The notes beneath the pieces are model-generated. The model searched no databases. It was not told where the DNA came from and worked only from the letters and a program-made list of their open reading frames with translations. This document shows, one piece after another, positions 52,603-61,889 of a stretch of 64,000 nt of DNA. The stretch's first letter is position 1. The number at the start of each line of letters is the position of its first letter. The stretch comes from JAJXWB01 sp964634325 (GTDB lineage: Bacteria; Pseudomonadota; Alphaproteobacteria; Rhizobiales; Beijerinckiaceae): the NCBI GenBank assembly GCA_964634325.1, contig CAZWJF010000007.1:62001-126000 (forward strand), in the 5' to 3' direction. The position numbers were made by a program, and so were the translations under genes.

Positions 52603-54483
52603 ATGATGTATCGCGTCGATCGTATTGCGGAAAGTATTTCGAAGCGCCGCTTTGGCGCGGGCGACGGCGGAACGGACGCGTCGCAGCGAGTGCTGGCGTT
52701 CGAAGCCGCCGCTCTCGCCAGAATTGGCGTCCCGGCTGATATGGTCGCTCGCGCGATCGCCGAGGCGCGCTGGTGCGGCGTGCGCCCCGACGCCGCGCTT
52801 CTGGCCAGCCGCAGGGTCGGCGAGGACCAGTTCTATCGCGCCCTCGCCACGCGCTTGGGCGTTCCTTTCGTGACGACGCCGGTCGCTCTCGACGACCGGG
52901 TGGATTATTCCGCTGCTGCGCGCGCGGGCTTCGCCGCGTTGGCGCAACCAAGGTCGGGCGTACGGTGGCTCGCCGCGCCGCGCGGTCCTGCGCTCGCCGC
53001 GCTTCTGGCGCTCCCCGACGCGTCTGGCCTCGCTATCGCCACGCCGCGCCGATTTGCGGCGTCGTTGCGCGCTTCCTGCGGACAGAAGATCGCTGCGGAC
53101 GCCGCATTGCGGCTGTTTGCCGCCGAGCCGCGGCTCTCCGCCCGCAAGGGCCCTGCGCGCGCGACGCAGTTGCGCGTTGCGCTGATGGCGGCCGTTGCTC
53201 TCGGCCTGACGCTCTTCTGGCCTTCGGCGGCGGCGCTGCTGCTATGGACCGCCTTGACCTTCGCGTTCTCCGCCGCGACCGTCACGCGAATTTTCATGGC
53301 GGCGGCTTCGTACGACGAGCCCGCCGAAGGCGTTTTGCTCGCCGACCGCGATCTTCCAACCTACACCATCGTCATCGCCCTCTATCGGGAGGCCGAGGTG
53401 GCGTCGGCGCTGGTGAAAGCGCTCGATGCGATCGACTATCCGCGCGCGAAGCTCGACATCAAATTCGTGGTCGAGCAGGAGGATCGGCAGACCTTCGCCG
53501 CGCTCGCCGCGGCGTCGCCCGGCGTGGAATACGAAATCGTCGTCGCGCCGGAAGGCGCGCCGCGCACCAAACCGCGCGCGCTGAACGTCGCCTTGCCCTT
53601 CGCTCGCGGCGAGTTGCTGACCGTCTACGACGCGGAGGACCGTCCCGAGCCGGATCAACTGCGCCGTGCGGCGGCCCGCTTTGCGCGCGCGGGACCGCGG
53701 CTCGGCTGTCTCCAGGCGCGCCTTGTCGTCGACAATGCCGCCGACAACCGGTTGTCGGCGATGTTCGCGATCGACTACGCCGCGCTGTTCGAAGTCGCCA
53801 ATCCCGGCGCCGCCGCGCTGAACCTGCCGATCCTGCTCGGCGGAACCTCGAACCATTTCCGCACCGCCGTTCTCCGCGATATAGGCGGTTGGGATGCATG
53901 GAACGTGACCGAAGACGCCGATCTCGGCGTCAGGCTCGCGCGTTGCGGCTACTGCGTCGAGATGCTCGCCTCGCGCACGTACGAGGAGGCGCCCAACACG
54001 CTGCGCGCGCTCCTCAACCAGCGGGTCCGCTGGATGAAGGGCTGGATGCAGACTGCTTTCGTCCACCTGCGCGATCCGATCGCGTTGTGGCGCAACTTAC
54101 GACCGCTCGCCTTCGTCACCACGATATCGTTGTTCGTTTCCGGCGTCGTCAGCCCGCTGTTGTGGTCGTGGTTCGCGGCGGTTCTCGCTCGCGATCTGGC
54201 GACTGGCGCGCTGTTCGCGCCGGCCACGGTCTTCGACGGCGTCGTCGACACTTGCGCGCTCTGGCTTGCGCTCGCAGGTCCGGTAGCCATGGTCTGGCCT
54301 GCGGCGCTCGGCATGCGTCGACAGAAGCTGACGTCCTATTGGCCGCTGTTGTTCCTCTTGCCGGTCTGGCACGTCATGCTCAGCGTCGCTGCGTGGCGGG
54401 CGGTTTACGATCTCTGGCGCAATCCGTTCGGCTGGGCCAAGACGACGCATGGCCTCGCCCTGCGCCGGTCTTCGGCGGACTGA
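52603..54483 (+). CDS. Membrane glycosyltransferase family 2 with N-terminal MshEN/GspE-N-like domain
   Basis: The 626-residue protein begins with a soluble domain (about 30-175) resembling the MshEN/T2SSE N-terminal fold (DAALLASRRVGEDQFYRALATRLGVPF). Two membrane helices follow around 190-232, then a processive GT2 domain with DAED (343-346), TEDAD (436-440) and QRVRW (473-477). Further helices occupy the C-terminus. MshEN domains bind cyclic di-GMP in several systems, so synthesis of an exopolysaccharide under c-di-GMP control is a reasonable inference. Whether the binding residues are kept needs an alignment. The two adjacent ATGs leave a one-residue uncertainty. Confidence 0.88.
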   Translation: MMYRVDRIAESISKRRFGAGDGGTDASQRVLAFEAAALARIGVPADMVARAIAEARWCGVRPDAALLASRRVGEDQFYRALATRLGVPFVTTPVALDDRVDYSAAARAGFAALAQPRSGVRWLAAPRGPALAALLALPDASGLAIATPRRFAASLRASCGQKIAADAALRLFAAEPRLSARKGPARATQLRVALMAAVALGLTLFWPSAAALLLWTALTFAFSAATVTRIFMAAASYDEPAEGVLLADRDLPTYTIVIALYREAEVASALVKALDAIDYPRAKLDIKFVVEQEDRQTFAALAAASPGVEYEIVVAPEGAPRTKPRALNVALPFARGELLTVYDAEDRPEPDQLRRAAARFARAGPRLGCLQARLVVDNAADNRLSAMFAIDYAALFEVANPGAAALNLPILLGGTSNHFRTAVLRDIGGWDAWNVTEDADLGVRLARCGYCVEMLASRTYEEAPNTLRALLNQRVRWMKGWMQTAFVHLRDPIALWRNLRPLAFVTTISLFVSGVVSPLLWSWFAAVLARDLATGALFAPATVFDGVVDTCALWLALAGPVAMVWPAALGMRRQKLTSYWPLLFLLPVWHVMLSVAAWRAVYDLWRNPFGWAKTTHGLALRRSSAD

Positions 54484-55290
54484 TCAGCGCCAGTCGACGA
54501 AACGTCGCTCGAGCGCGGCGATCCCCCGCGCAATCGCCAGGCCCATCAGCGACAGGACGACGACGCCCGCCACAAGCTGGTCCGTTTGCATGAGATTGCC
54601 GGCTTGCAGCACGAAGGCGCCGATGCCTTTTTCGGCGCCGACCATTTCCGCGGACACGACGAGCAGCAGCGCGATCGACGAAGATATGCGAAAGCCCGCG
54701 AGAATGGAGGGCAGGGCGCCGGGCAGAACGACCTTGCGGACGATGTCGGCCGAGGGCAGGCCGAAGCTCTGAGCCATGCGGATCAGGTTGCGCGGGACCG
54801 CGTCGACGCCGCTCGCCGCCGAAATCGCCGTAGGAAAGAAGACGCCGAGCGCGATGGTTGCGACCTTCGACGGCTCGCCGATGCCGAACCACAGGATCAT
54901 CAGCGGCAACAGCGCGATCTTCGGAATCGGAAACAGAGCGGATACGAGCGCGAAACCCGCCGACCGCGCAAAGGTGTAGAGGCCCATCGCGAGCCCGAGC
55001 GCGAGGCCCATAGCCGCGCCGAGCGACCAACCCGCCAGAATCCGCAGCCCGGAGATCGCGATTTGCGCGAGGAGATCGCCGTGGATCAGAAGCTCGTACA
55101 GAGAAGTCCCGACCGCAACCGGGCTTGGCAGAAACAGCGGATTGATTCCGAGAAGCGAGGAAGCCGCTTGCCACACGAGGAGGAATGCGGTCAGCGCAGC
55201 CGCTCCGCCGAAACGACTAGCACGGGGCGCGAAGCCTCCGCCGCGAAACGGGACCGGCGCGAAATCCCGGTGCGTCGGCTCAGGCGGCAT
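54484..55290 (-). CDS. ABC transporter permease, nitrate/sulfonate/taurine type
   Basis: The 268-residue six-helix permease of the SsuC/TauC/NrtB group contains the EAA loop AAIS-AASGVDAVPRNLIRMAQSFG (about 145-165) followed by LPSADIVRKVVLPGALPSILAGFR. The stop lies directly against that of the convergent glycosyltransferase. It overlaps the ATPase gene upstream by 11 bases. Sulfonate, taurine, nitrate, bicarbonate or pyrimidine precursors are all possible substrates. Confidence 0.9.
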   Translation of the reverse strand: MPPEPTHRDFAPVPFRGGGFAPRASRFGGAAALTAFLLVWQAASSLLGINPLFLPSPVAVGTSLYELLIHGDLLAQIAISGLRILAGWSLGAAMGLALGLAMGLYTFARSAGFALVSALFPIPKIALLPLMILWFGIGEPSKVATIALGVFFPTAISAASGVDAVPRNLIRMAQSFGLPSADIVRKVVLPGALPSILAGFRISSSIALLLVVSAEMVGAEKGIGAFVLQAGNLMQTDQLVAGVVVLSLMGLAIARGIAALERRFVDWR

Positions 55291-56056
55291 CGATCGTCTC
55301 GCGGTCGGCGGCGGCGGCTTCGTCGCGGATCATCGTCCACAAGTCCGCGCGCCAGCGCGCGATCGCTTCGGCGTGCGCGGGATCGCTGCGCGCCGCGCGC
55401 CCGACCGGCGTCTGCGAAACGGCGCGGATGCGGCCCGGTCGTCGCGAGAACACGAGCGCCCGATCCGCGAGCCGGGCGGCTTCGTCGAGATTGTGGGTGA
55501 CGTACAGCACGCTCATCGAACTCGCCGCCAATAGCCGCTCGAGATCGTCCATCAGCAGATCGCGCGTCTGGCTGTCGAGAGCGCTCAGCGGTTCGTCCAT
55601 TAGCAGAACGGCCGGCTTTACTGCGAGCGCGCGGGCGAGGCCGACGCGTTGCCGCATGCCGCCGGACAATTGCTTCGGCAGCGCCCGGGAAAAATCGGCG
55701 AGCCCGGTGCGCGCCAACACGTCGGCGACGATCTCCGCGACTTCGCCGGGCGCCAGCCCGCGATGCTCGAGCGCCAACGCTATGTTGCCGGCTACATCGC
55801 GCCAGGGAAGGAGCGCGAAATCCTGAAACACGAAGGTCAGCGGGTTGAGGCTTGTCGCGGGAATGTCGCGGATCATCGCGGCGCCTTGCGTCGGCGCGAG
55901 CAGCCCGCCTGCGATCGACAGAAGCGTGCTCTTGCCGCAGCCCGAGGGACCGACGATCGCGATGATTTCGCCGGGCCGGACCTCGAAAGAGACGTCGCTC
56001 AAGACGTCCAGATCGCCGAAACGATGCGAAACGTTCTGGACGACGAGATGCGCCAT
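55280..56056 (-). CDS. ABC transporter ATP-binding protein, nitrate/sulfonate/taurine type
   Basis: The 258-residue ATPase of the SsuB/TauB group has Walker A GPSGCGKST, Q-loop FVFQDFALLPWRD, signature LSGGMRQRVGLARA, Walker B VLLMDEPLSALD and H-switch THN. It sits between the binding protein and permease genes of the same importer and starts 2 bases from the binding-protein stop. Confidence 0.92.
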   Translation of the reverse strand: MAHLVVQNVSHRFGDLDVLSDVSFEVRPGEIIAIVGPSGCGKSTLLSIAGGLLAPTQGAAMIRDIPATSLNPLTFVFQDFALLPWRDVAGNIALALEHRGLAPGEVAEIVADVLARTGLADFSRALPKQLSGGMRQRVGLARALAVKPAVLLMDEPLSALDSQTRDLLMDDLERLLAASSMSVLYVTHNLDEAARLADRALVFSRRPGRIRAVSQTPVGRAARSDPAHAEAIARWRADLWTMIRDEAAAADRETIDAA

Positions 56057-56057
56057 C

Positions 56058-57044
56058 TCAGTTCGTCACGAAACGCTTGTCGACGATCTGGTCGAGGCCG
56101 AAGCCTTTGTCGACAAAGCCTTGCGCCCGGTACCATTCGATCTGGTGCGCGACGTTCGGCAGGTCGAGCTTCGCGTCCGGCTCGACAAAGGCGAGCGTGG
56201 CGGCGACCTGATCCGGCTTCTGGTTGGTGTAGTGCGCGATAATTTCGAGCAGCGGCGTGCGTTCGGCGTCCGGCGCGCCTTTCGTATCGAGCTTGTCGTG
56301 GTACGCCCGGCAACCGCGCCGATACGCGGCCAGAAAATCGGCGATCAGTTTCTCGTCGCCTTTGACCTTCGCGGAAGCGAACGCCGCGCCGATTTGCCAG
56401 GGGGCCTCGTCCCCGCCCCAGCCGAGCAGCCGCGCGGCGCCCGAGGAGATCGCGCCGCTCGCCACAGTCGCCGGCAGCACCGCTCCGTCGACGGAACCGC
56501 CCTGCAATGCCGAGACGATATTGGCCATCGACTGCAACGGGACGAAACGCACCTCCGAGATGGGAAATCCATACTTCTCCGCGACGAGGCCGGAGGCGAA
56601 ATGGAAGCTCGAACCGACTTGCGTGATGCCGATGCGCTTGCCGCGGATGTCCTGGGGCTTTTGCAGCCCGTCGCCGTTGGGCTTGGTCGTGGCGAGAAAG
56701 GCGTCGAGCGGAAAGCCCGGAACCTCGCGCGACTGGCCGGCGATGATCGAAATCGCGCCTTTGCCGGCGAGGTTGAACAGGCCCGCCGTGAAGGCCGTGA
56801 CGCCGATGTCGATATCGCCGGAGGCCGCCGCCACCGCGATCGGCTGCGCCGCGCCGAAGAAGACGAGTTCGACGTCGAGGCCCGCGTCTTTGAAAAATCC
56901 CGTGTCCTGCGCGATGAACACCGGGCCGGAGGAAGCCAGGCGCAGGACGCCGACGCGCAGTTTGCGCGACTGCGCCTGCGCGGCGTTGGGCGTCAGAGCC
57001 GCCGCAGCGGCGGCGAGGAGTAGACGACGGGAAATCGAAATCAT
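56058..57044 (-). CDS. ABC transporter substrate-binding protein, SsuA/TauA/NMT1-like
   Basis: The 328-residue protein has a signal sequence (ISRRLLLAAAAAALTPNAAQAQ, ending about residue 26). The SsuA/THI5-like fold follows with SSGPVFIAQDTGFFKDAGLDVELV, SGDIDIGVTAFTAGLFNLAG and a QVGSSFHFASG hinge region. The ATG at 57044 is supported by the signal peptide; the upstream frame is arginine-rich noise. It captures the ligand for the permease/ATPase pair downstream. Confidence 0.9.
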   Translation of the reverse strand: MISISRRLLLAAAAAALTPNAAQAQSRKLRVGVLRLASSGPVFIAQDTGFFKDAGLDVELVFFGAAQPIAVAAASGDIDIGVTAFTAGLFNLAGKGAISIIAGQSREVPGFPLDAFLATTKPNGDGLQKPQDIRGKRIGITQVGSSFHFASGLVAEKYGFPISEVRFVPLQSMANIVSALQGGSVDGAVLPATVASGAISSGAARLLGWGGDEAPWQIGAAFASAKVKGDEKLIADFLAAYRRGCRAYHDKLDTKGAPDAERTPLLEIIAHYTNQKPDQVAATLAFVEPDAKLDLPNVAHQIEWYRAQGFVDKGFGLDQIVDKRFVTN

Positions 57045-57076
57045 GCGGCCCTCGGATTGCGCTGGCGCGCGCGGCG

Positions 57077-57781
57077 TCACATTCCCAGGTAAGCTTGACG
57101 CACCCTGTCGTCGGCGAGCAGTTCTTGCCCGGAGCCCGACAGCGTGATTGCGCCATTCTCGAGCACGTAGGCCTCGCGCGCAATTTCGAGCGAGGCGGCG
57201 ACGTTCTGCTCGACGAGCAGACACGACAGGCCCTGCTTGTTCAGATCGACGATCGTGTCGAGCACGCTGTGCGCCAGCGCCGGACTCAGGCCGAGCGACG
57301 GCTCGTCGAACATCACGAGTTCCGGCTCGCCCATCAGGCAGCGCGCGATGGCGAGCATCTGCTGCTCGCCGCCCGACAAAGTGCCGGCGGCCTGCGCCAG
57401 CCGCTCGCGCAGGCGGGGAAAGAGCGTCAGCATGCGTTCGAGGTTGGAGGACCTGCGCGCGCGGGCGCGCGGCAGCAGCCCGCCCATCATCAGGTTTTCC
57501 CGCACGGTCAGCGACGGAAACACCTGCCGGCCTTCGGCGACCTGACCGACGCCCAGATTGCAGACGCGGTGGCTGTCGAGCCCGGCGATGTCCTTGCCTC
57601 GGAAGCTGATGCGCCCGCTCTTCGGCTTCAGCATGCCGGCGATCGCGCGGATCAGCGAGGTCTTGCCGGCGCCGTTCGCGCCGACGATGGCGACGATCGC
57701 GCCTTCCGGCACATTCAGGCTGACGCCGGAGAGCGCTTGCGCGTCGCCGTAGAAGAGATCGATCGCGTCGACGCTCAGCAT
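57077..57781 (-). CDS. livF: Branched-chain amino acid ABC transporter ATPase LivF
   Basis: The 234-residue ATPase has Walker A GANGAGKTSL, the LivF-type NLMMGGL segment, signature LSGGEQQMLAIARCL, Walker B LVMFDEPSLGL and VEQN at the switch position. It works with LivG in the HAAT-family importer. It is the last gene of the leftward livK-H-M-G-F run; the start overlaps the livG stop by one base. Confidence 0.94.
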   Translation of the reverse strand: MLSVDAIDLFYGDAQALSGVSLNVPEGAIVAIVGANGAGKTSLIRAIAGMLKPKSGRISFRGKDIAGLDSHRVCNLGVGQVAEGRQVFPSLTVRENLMMGGLLPRARARRSSNLERMLTLFPRLRERLAQAAGTLSGGEQQMLAIARCLMGEPELVMFDEPSLGLSPALAHSVLDTIVDLNKQGLSCLLVEQNVAASLEIAREAYVLENGAITLSGSGQELLADDRVRQAYLGM

Positions 57782-58509
57782 CAGTGCGGCGCCTTCATTC
57801 CGAGATAGGATTCGATCACGCGCGGGTTCTGCGTCACGTCGCGCGGCGCGCCCTCGGCGATGCTCGCGCCGTGATGCAGTACGTGGACGCGTTCGGCCAA
57901 CGCCATGACCGCGCGCATGACATGCTCGATCATGACGATGGTCAGCTTGTCCGCACGATTGATCTCGCGCAGCACGTCGACCATGCGATCCGTCTCGGTC
58001 GGACGCAGACCGGCCATCACCTCGTCGAGCAGGATCAATCGCGGCTTGGTCGCCAGCGCGCGCGCGACTTCCAGCCGCTTGCGGTCAGGCAACGTGAGGC
58101 TGCCCGCGCGTTGGGCGCGTTTGTCGTAGAGGTCGAGCTTGCGCAAGATTTCGTCGGCTTCGGCGCGCGCGCGCGTCATGTCGGGCGTGCGCAGCATGGC
58201 GCCGATCGCGACATTGTCGAGAACAGTCAGGTCCGGAAACGGCTTCACGATCTGGAATGTACGCGCGACGCCCGCCGCGCAGATTTTGTCCGGCGACTGG
58301 CCGTCGATCCGTTCACCGGCGAATGAAATGCTGCCCTCGTCCGGCGCATAGACGCCCGCGATCAGATTGAACAGCGTCGTCTTGCCCGCGCCGTTGGGGC
58401 CGATGATCGCGAAAATCTCGCCATCCTCGACTGCGAGCGACACTTCGTCGACGGCCGTGAGGCCCCGGAAGCGCTTGACGACGTCGACGACTTCGAGGAG
58501 CGCGCTCAT
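57781..58509 (-). CDS. livG: Branched-chain amino acid ABC transporter ATPase LivG
   Basis: The 242-residue ATPase has Walker A GPNGAGKTTLFNLIAG, LivG-specific GVARTFQIVKPF, LPDRKRLEVARAL in the signature position (the canonical LSGGQ is replaced, as often in LivG) and Walker B LILLDEVMAGL. The ATG at 58509 overlaps the livM stop (ATGA). The frame continues open far upstream but as a shadow of livM. Confidence 0.93.
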   Translation of the reverse strand: MSALLEVVDVVKRFRGLTAVDEVSLAVEDGEIFAIIGPNGAGKTTLFNLIAGVYAPDEGSISFAGERIDGQSPDKICAAGVARTFQIVKPFPDLTVLDNVAIGAMLRTPDMTRARAEADEILRKLDLYDKRAQRAGSLTLPDRKRLEVARALATKPRLILLDEVMAGLRPTETDRMVDVLREINRADKLTIVMIEHVMRAVMALAERVHVLHHGASIAEGAPRDVTQNPRVIESYLGMKAPH

Positions 58510-59507
58510 GGCTGTCTTTCCTGAAGCCCGAGCTTGCGCGCGAGCCATGGCCAGAGGCCGTTCGGCGTTGCAGCGACGATAGCCATCAGAAGCAAGCCGT
58601 ATACCAGCGCCTTGGCGCCGGGCGCGTCGATGCCTGCGGCGCGCATGCCTTCGATCAGCACTTCGCCGAGCGGCGTCAGCAGGAAGGCGCCGACGATCGG
58701 CCCGAACAATGTGCCGAGCCCGCCGATGATGGGCGCAAGAATGATTTCGATCGATCGCGAGGATTCGAAAATCTGCGCAGGCAGCAAATTGTTCGACCAG
58801 AAGGCGACGAACACGCCGCCGACCGCGGTCATCGCCGCGGAAATGAACAGCGCCGCGAATTGCGCGCGCGTGACATTGACGCCGAGCGCGCGCGCGGCCT
58901 GCGCGTCTTCGCGGATCGCCAGCCAGGCATGGCCCAGTCTGGACGCGCGGAGCTTGGCGCTCAGCGCCAGCGCGCCGGCCGCGAGGATCAGCGCGAGATA
59001 GTAGAAGAACAGCGGGCCGCCGCGCAGGTTGAACCACTGATCCGCGCTGTCGGCGTTGACGGGCAGGAAGAACCCTGCGGCGCCGCCGAGCCAGGCCCAA
59101 TTGTCGAAACCGATCCGCGCGCATTCGGCGAATGCGATTGTCAGCAGCGAAAAATAGACCCCTTCGATGCGGAATCGGAAGCTCAGCCAGCCAAGCAGCG
59201 CGGCGGCGGCGACGGCGACCGCGATCGCCACGAAGACGCCGAACCACGGGCCGACGCCGAACTTCACGAACAACGCGGCGGCGGCGTAGGCGCCGAGCCC
59301 CAGATAGAGCGCATGTCCGAGCGACAGCAGGCCGCAGAAGCCCATCAATATATTCCAGGCCTGGCCGAGATAGGCGGCGAGCAGCGACAGCACCAGAATG
59401 GAACGGATGTAGGGGTCGACGACGAAAGGCGCGACGAGAAGCGCCGCCAGCAGCAGCGCTAGCGCGGCCTTGCCGCGGGGCGTGAGCGCGTCGAAGAGGC
59501 CGCTCAC
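58506..59507 (-). CDS. livM: Branched-chain amino acid ABC transporter permease LivM
   Basis: The 333-residue multi-helix permease has the family block LSLGHALYLGLGAYAAA, LTIAFAECARIGF and the C-terminal IEIILAPIIGGLGTLFGPIVGAF. It pairs with LivH. Start and stop overlap the neighbouring genes by 4 bases each. Confidence 0.94.
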   Translation of the reverse strand: MSGLFDALTPRGKAALALLLAALLVAPFVVDPYIRSILVLSLLAAYLGQAWNILMGFCGLLSLGHALYLGLGAYAAAALFVKFGVGPWFGVFVAIAVAVAAAALLGWLSFRFRIEGVYFSLLTIAFAECARIGFDNWAWLGGAAGFFLPVNADSADQWFNLRGGPLFFYYLALILAAGALALSAKLRASRLGHAWLAIREDAQAARALGVNVTRAQFAALFISAAMTAVGGVFVAFWSNNLLPAQIFESSRSIEIILAPIIGGLGTLFGPIVGAFLLTPLGEVLIEGMRAAGIDAPGAKALVYGLLLMAIVAATPNGLWPWLARKLGLQERQP

Positions 59508-60376
59508 GATTCCGCCCTCCCGAACAAGCCCTGCGGGCGCAGGGCGAGGACGACGACGAGCAGCCCGAACGAAACCATGCTCTTGATGGAGGGCGAGACG
59601 ATCAGGCTCGCGAGCGCCTCGGCGACGCCGATCAGCAGGCCGCCGGCGAGCGCCCCGACCATGGAGCCGAGGCCGCCGACGATGACGATGGTGAAGGCCA
59701 GCAGCGTCAACGAAGGCGCCAGCATGGGCGTCATGTCGTTGGCCGCGAGCATGATCGAACCGGCCGCGCCGACGCAGGCCAGCCCGACGCCGAACGAGAT
59801 CGCATAGAGCCGTTTGACATCGAGGCCGACCACTGCGGCGCCGGTGAGGTTGTCGGCCGCCGCACGGATCGCCGTGCCGGTCGCCGTGTAGCGGAAGAAG
59901 GCGAACAATGCGCCTGCGACCACCAGAGCCGCGCCGGCGCCGTAGACGCGCGCCTTGTCCACCAGCACCGGGCCGAGAGAATAGGAATCGAAGGAATAGG
60001 AGAGGTCGGCGTGACGCGACTCCGGCCCGAAGACCAGCAAGAGCCCGTTGGCGATCGCCATCGCCAGACCCACCAGCAGGATGAATTGTTGGTGCTGCGA
60101 CCGCGTGACGAACGGCTGCACCACTGTTCGCTGCAAGCCGTAGCCGATGACGAAGAAGGCGACCGCGATCGGCAGGCTGGCGACGATGGGGTCGAGTTTG
60201 AACAGGCCGAGGAGAACGAAAGCCGTGTACATCGCCAGCACGGCGAATTCGCCATGCGCGAAATTCACGACGCGCACGACCCCGAAAATGACCGACAGGC
60301 CGAGCGCCATCAGGCCGTAGACGAGGCCTGCGAGCACGCCCTGGATCAGGACTTCGATGGTGAGCGAAAGGGACAT
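59504..60376 (-). CDS. livH: Branched-chain amino acid ABC transporter permease LivH
   Basis: The 290-residue permease has VYGLMALGLSVIFGVVRVVNFAHGEF near the N-terminus, the strongest LivH signature, and IVIVGGLGSMVGALAGGLLIGVAEA near the C-terminus. About eight helices. It is separated from livK upstream by 146 bases that include a strong hairpin. Confidence 0.94.
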   Translation of the reverse strand: MSLSLTIEVLIQGVLAGLVYGLMALGLSVIFGVVRVVNFAHGEFAVLAMYTAFVLLGLFKLDPIVASLPIAVAFFVIGYGLQRTVVQPFVTRSQHQQFILLVGLAMAIANGLLLVFGPESRHADLSYSFDSYSLGPVLVDKARVYGAGAALVVAGALFAFFRYTATGTAIRAAADNLTGAAVVGLDVKRLYAISFGVGLACVGAAGSIMLAANDMTPMLAPSLTLLAFTIVIVGGLGSMVGALAGGLLIGVAEALASLIVSPSIKSMVSFGLLVVVLALRPQGLFGRAES

Positions 60377-60477
60377 CGTGCGTTGGGGTTGTCGTCCCTT
60401 TCTTGCGCGCGCTCGAACCGTCCTGAGACGACGCTCACAGCTCGCGAAAGGGAAACGGGGCGACCGAACTCATTCGC

Positions 60478-60504
60478 TCCCTCGCCCGCGATGCGGGCGA
60501 GGGA
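60478..60504 (-). terminator. Strong hairpin between livK and livH
   Basis: TCCCTCGCCCGC (60478-60489) and GCGGGCGAGGGA (60493-60504) form a perfect 12-bp stem with a 3-base loop, 19 bases after the livK stop on the leftward transcript. There is no U-tract, so it is more likely an attenuator, mRNA 3'-end stabiliser or REP-like element that keeps binding-protein levels above permease levels. Confidence 0.6.
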
Positions 60505-60522
60505 AGGGGAGGCTGAAGACGA

Positions 60523-61752
60523 TTACTTCCGCCCCTGCCAGGCCGGCATGGGGAGGATGGGAGTAGCGGTCGCCGCGTCAGCAGGGAAGACGACGGTGGG
60601 CGTCTGATGGATGTTCTCCACGGAAGCCGAAGCGATGTTCAAGTTGTCGCCCTTGTCGTTGAAGGCGATCGGCCCGCCGATCATCACGTGATCCTTGATG
60701 CTGGTCTCCTTGACCGCTTTCATCAGGGTCGGGCCGTCGGTCGAACCTGCGCGCTTGAAGGCGTCGGCCGCCACCAGCAACGATTCGAACGTGAAGCCCG
60801 CATTGAAGCAGTCGAGTTCGAACCGGTTGTTCGGATTGGCCGCCTTGAACGAGGTTTCGAGCGCCTTGGTCATCGCCGCTTTCGGGTTCACCCACGGCAG
60901 GTTGTAGATGAAGTAGTCGGCGTAGGGGCCGACCGCCTTGAAGAACTCCTCGTCGTAGAGGCCGGGCGACCCGGGCGACATGATCGCCTTGGGCTGGAAT
61001 TTCTGGCGCACCATGTCGCGCGTCAGCTTGATCGCGTCGCCGGCGCGCGTGACGATCAGCAGCAGATCCGGATTGATCGAGCGCAGCTTGGTGACTTCGA
61101 CGGACAGGTCCTGCGCCTTCGGATCGTAGGCGATGCTCTCGACCAGCTTGAATGGCATGTTCAGCTTCGGGAAGATCGCATCCATCGCGCCGCGCTGCGC
61201 CGTGCCGAACGTGTCGTTGGCGTGGAGGAAGACCGCGGTCTTGAACTCGACGTTGGAGGCCTTGGCGATCTCGTTGACCAGTTTCAGGCCGTTGGTGACC
61301 AGCATGCCGCCGGTCGGGAAGTTGCGGACCAGATATTGATAGCCCTGCTGTGTGATCTGCGGCGCGGCGGCGACGTTGATCACCAGCGGCACCTTGCGTT
61401 GCTCGCAGACCTGGGCGATCGCCAGCGTATTGCCGGATTCGAAGGCGCCGACGATGCAATTGGCGCCGTCGTTGATCGCCTTCTCGGCTTGCGTGCGCGA
61501 CACGTCGTTGTTGGACTCGGTGTCGATATGCATGAGCTCGACGCTGTAGCCGAGATCGGCGAGCACCTTGGTCGAAGCCAGAGCGCCGCGGTGGCAGCTC
61601 TGGCCAGCCTGCGCGAAGAAGCCCGAACGCGGCAGCATGACGGCGATCTTGAGGGCCTTGCTCTGCGCCCGCACGATCGAGGGCGCAACGATCAGCGCGC
61701 CCGCGCCGGCCAGCACGCCGCGGCGGTCGATCGATCCGGTCTTGATGCTCAT
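60523..61752 (-). CDS. Branched-chain amino acid-type ABC transporter substrate-binding protein LivK
   Basis: The 409-residue type I periplasmic binding protein (Leu/Ile/Val-binding family, peripla_BP_6) has a Tat-like signal (DRRGVLAGAGALIVAPSIVRAQ). The KIAVMLPRSGFFAQAGQSCHRGALAS start of the mature domain follows, then NCIVGAFESGNTLAIAQV. It heads the liv operon. Members bind amino acids, but also amides, urea or aromatic acids, so the ligand is not certain. Confidence 0.92.
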   Translation of the reverse strand: MSIKTGSIDRRGVLAGAGALIVAPSIVRAQSKALKIAVMLPRSGFFAQAGQSCHRGALASTKVLADLGYSVELMHIDTESNNDVSRTQAEKAINDGANCIVGAFESGNTLAIAQVCEQRKVPLVINVAAAPQITQQGYQYLVRNFPTGGMLVTNGLKLVNEIAKASNVEFKTAVFLHANDTFGTAQRGAMDAIFPKLNMPFKLVESIAYDPKAQDLSVEVTKLRSINPDLLLIVTRAGDAIKLTRDMVRQKFQPKAIMSPGSPGLYDEEFFKAVGPYADYFIYNLPWVNPKAAMTKALETSFKAANPNNRFELDCFNAGFTFESLLVAADAFKRAGSTDGPTLMKAVKETSIKDHVMIGGPIAFNDKGDNLNIASASVENIHQTPTVVFPADAATATPILPMPAWQGRK

Positions 61753-61889
61753 ATCGGTACTCCCGGTCTTGTCCCGCTTCGGCGGGCGCCCTCTGTTCGC
61801 CGGCTGCGCGGCGGCCGAACCATACAGCCGCTCCGCCGGCGCGCAAGCCTCGAAAGCCGCCGCCTCGCGCCGGCGCCCGCGTCAAATCG

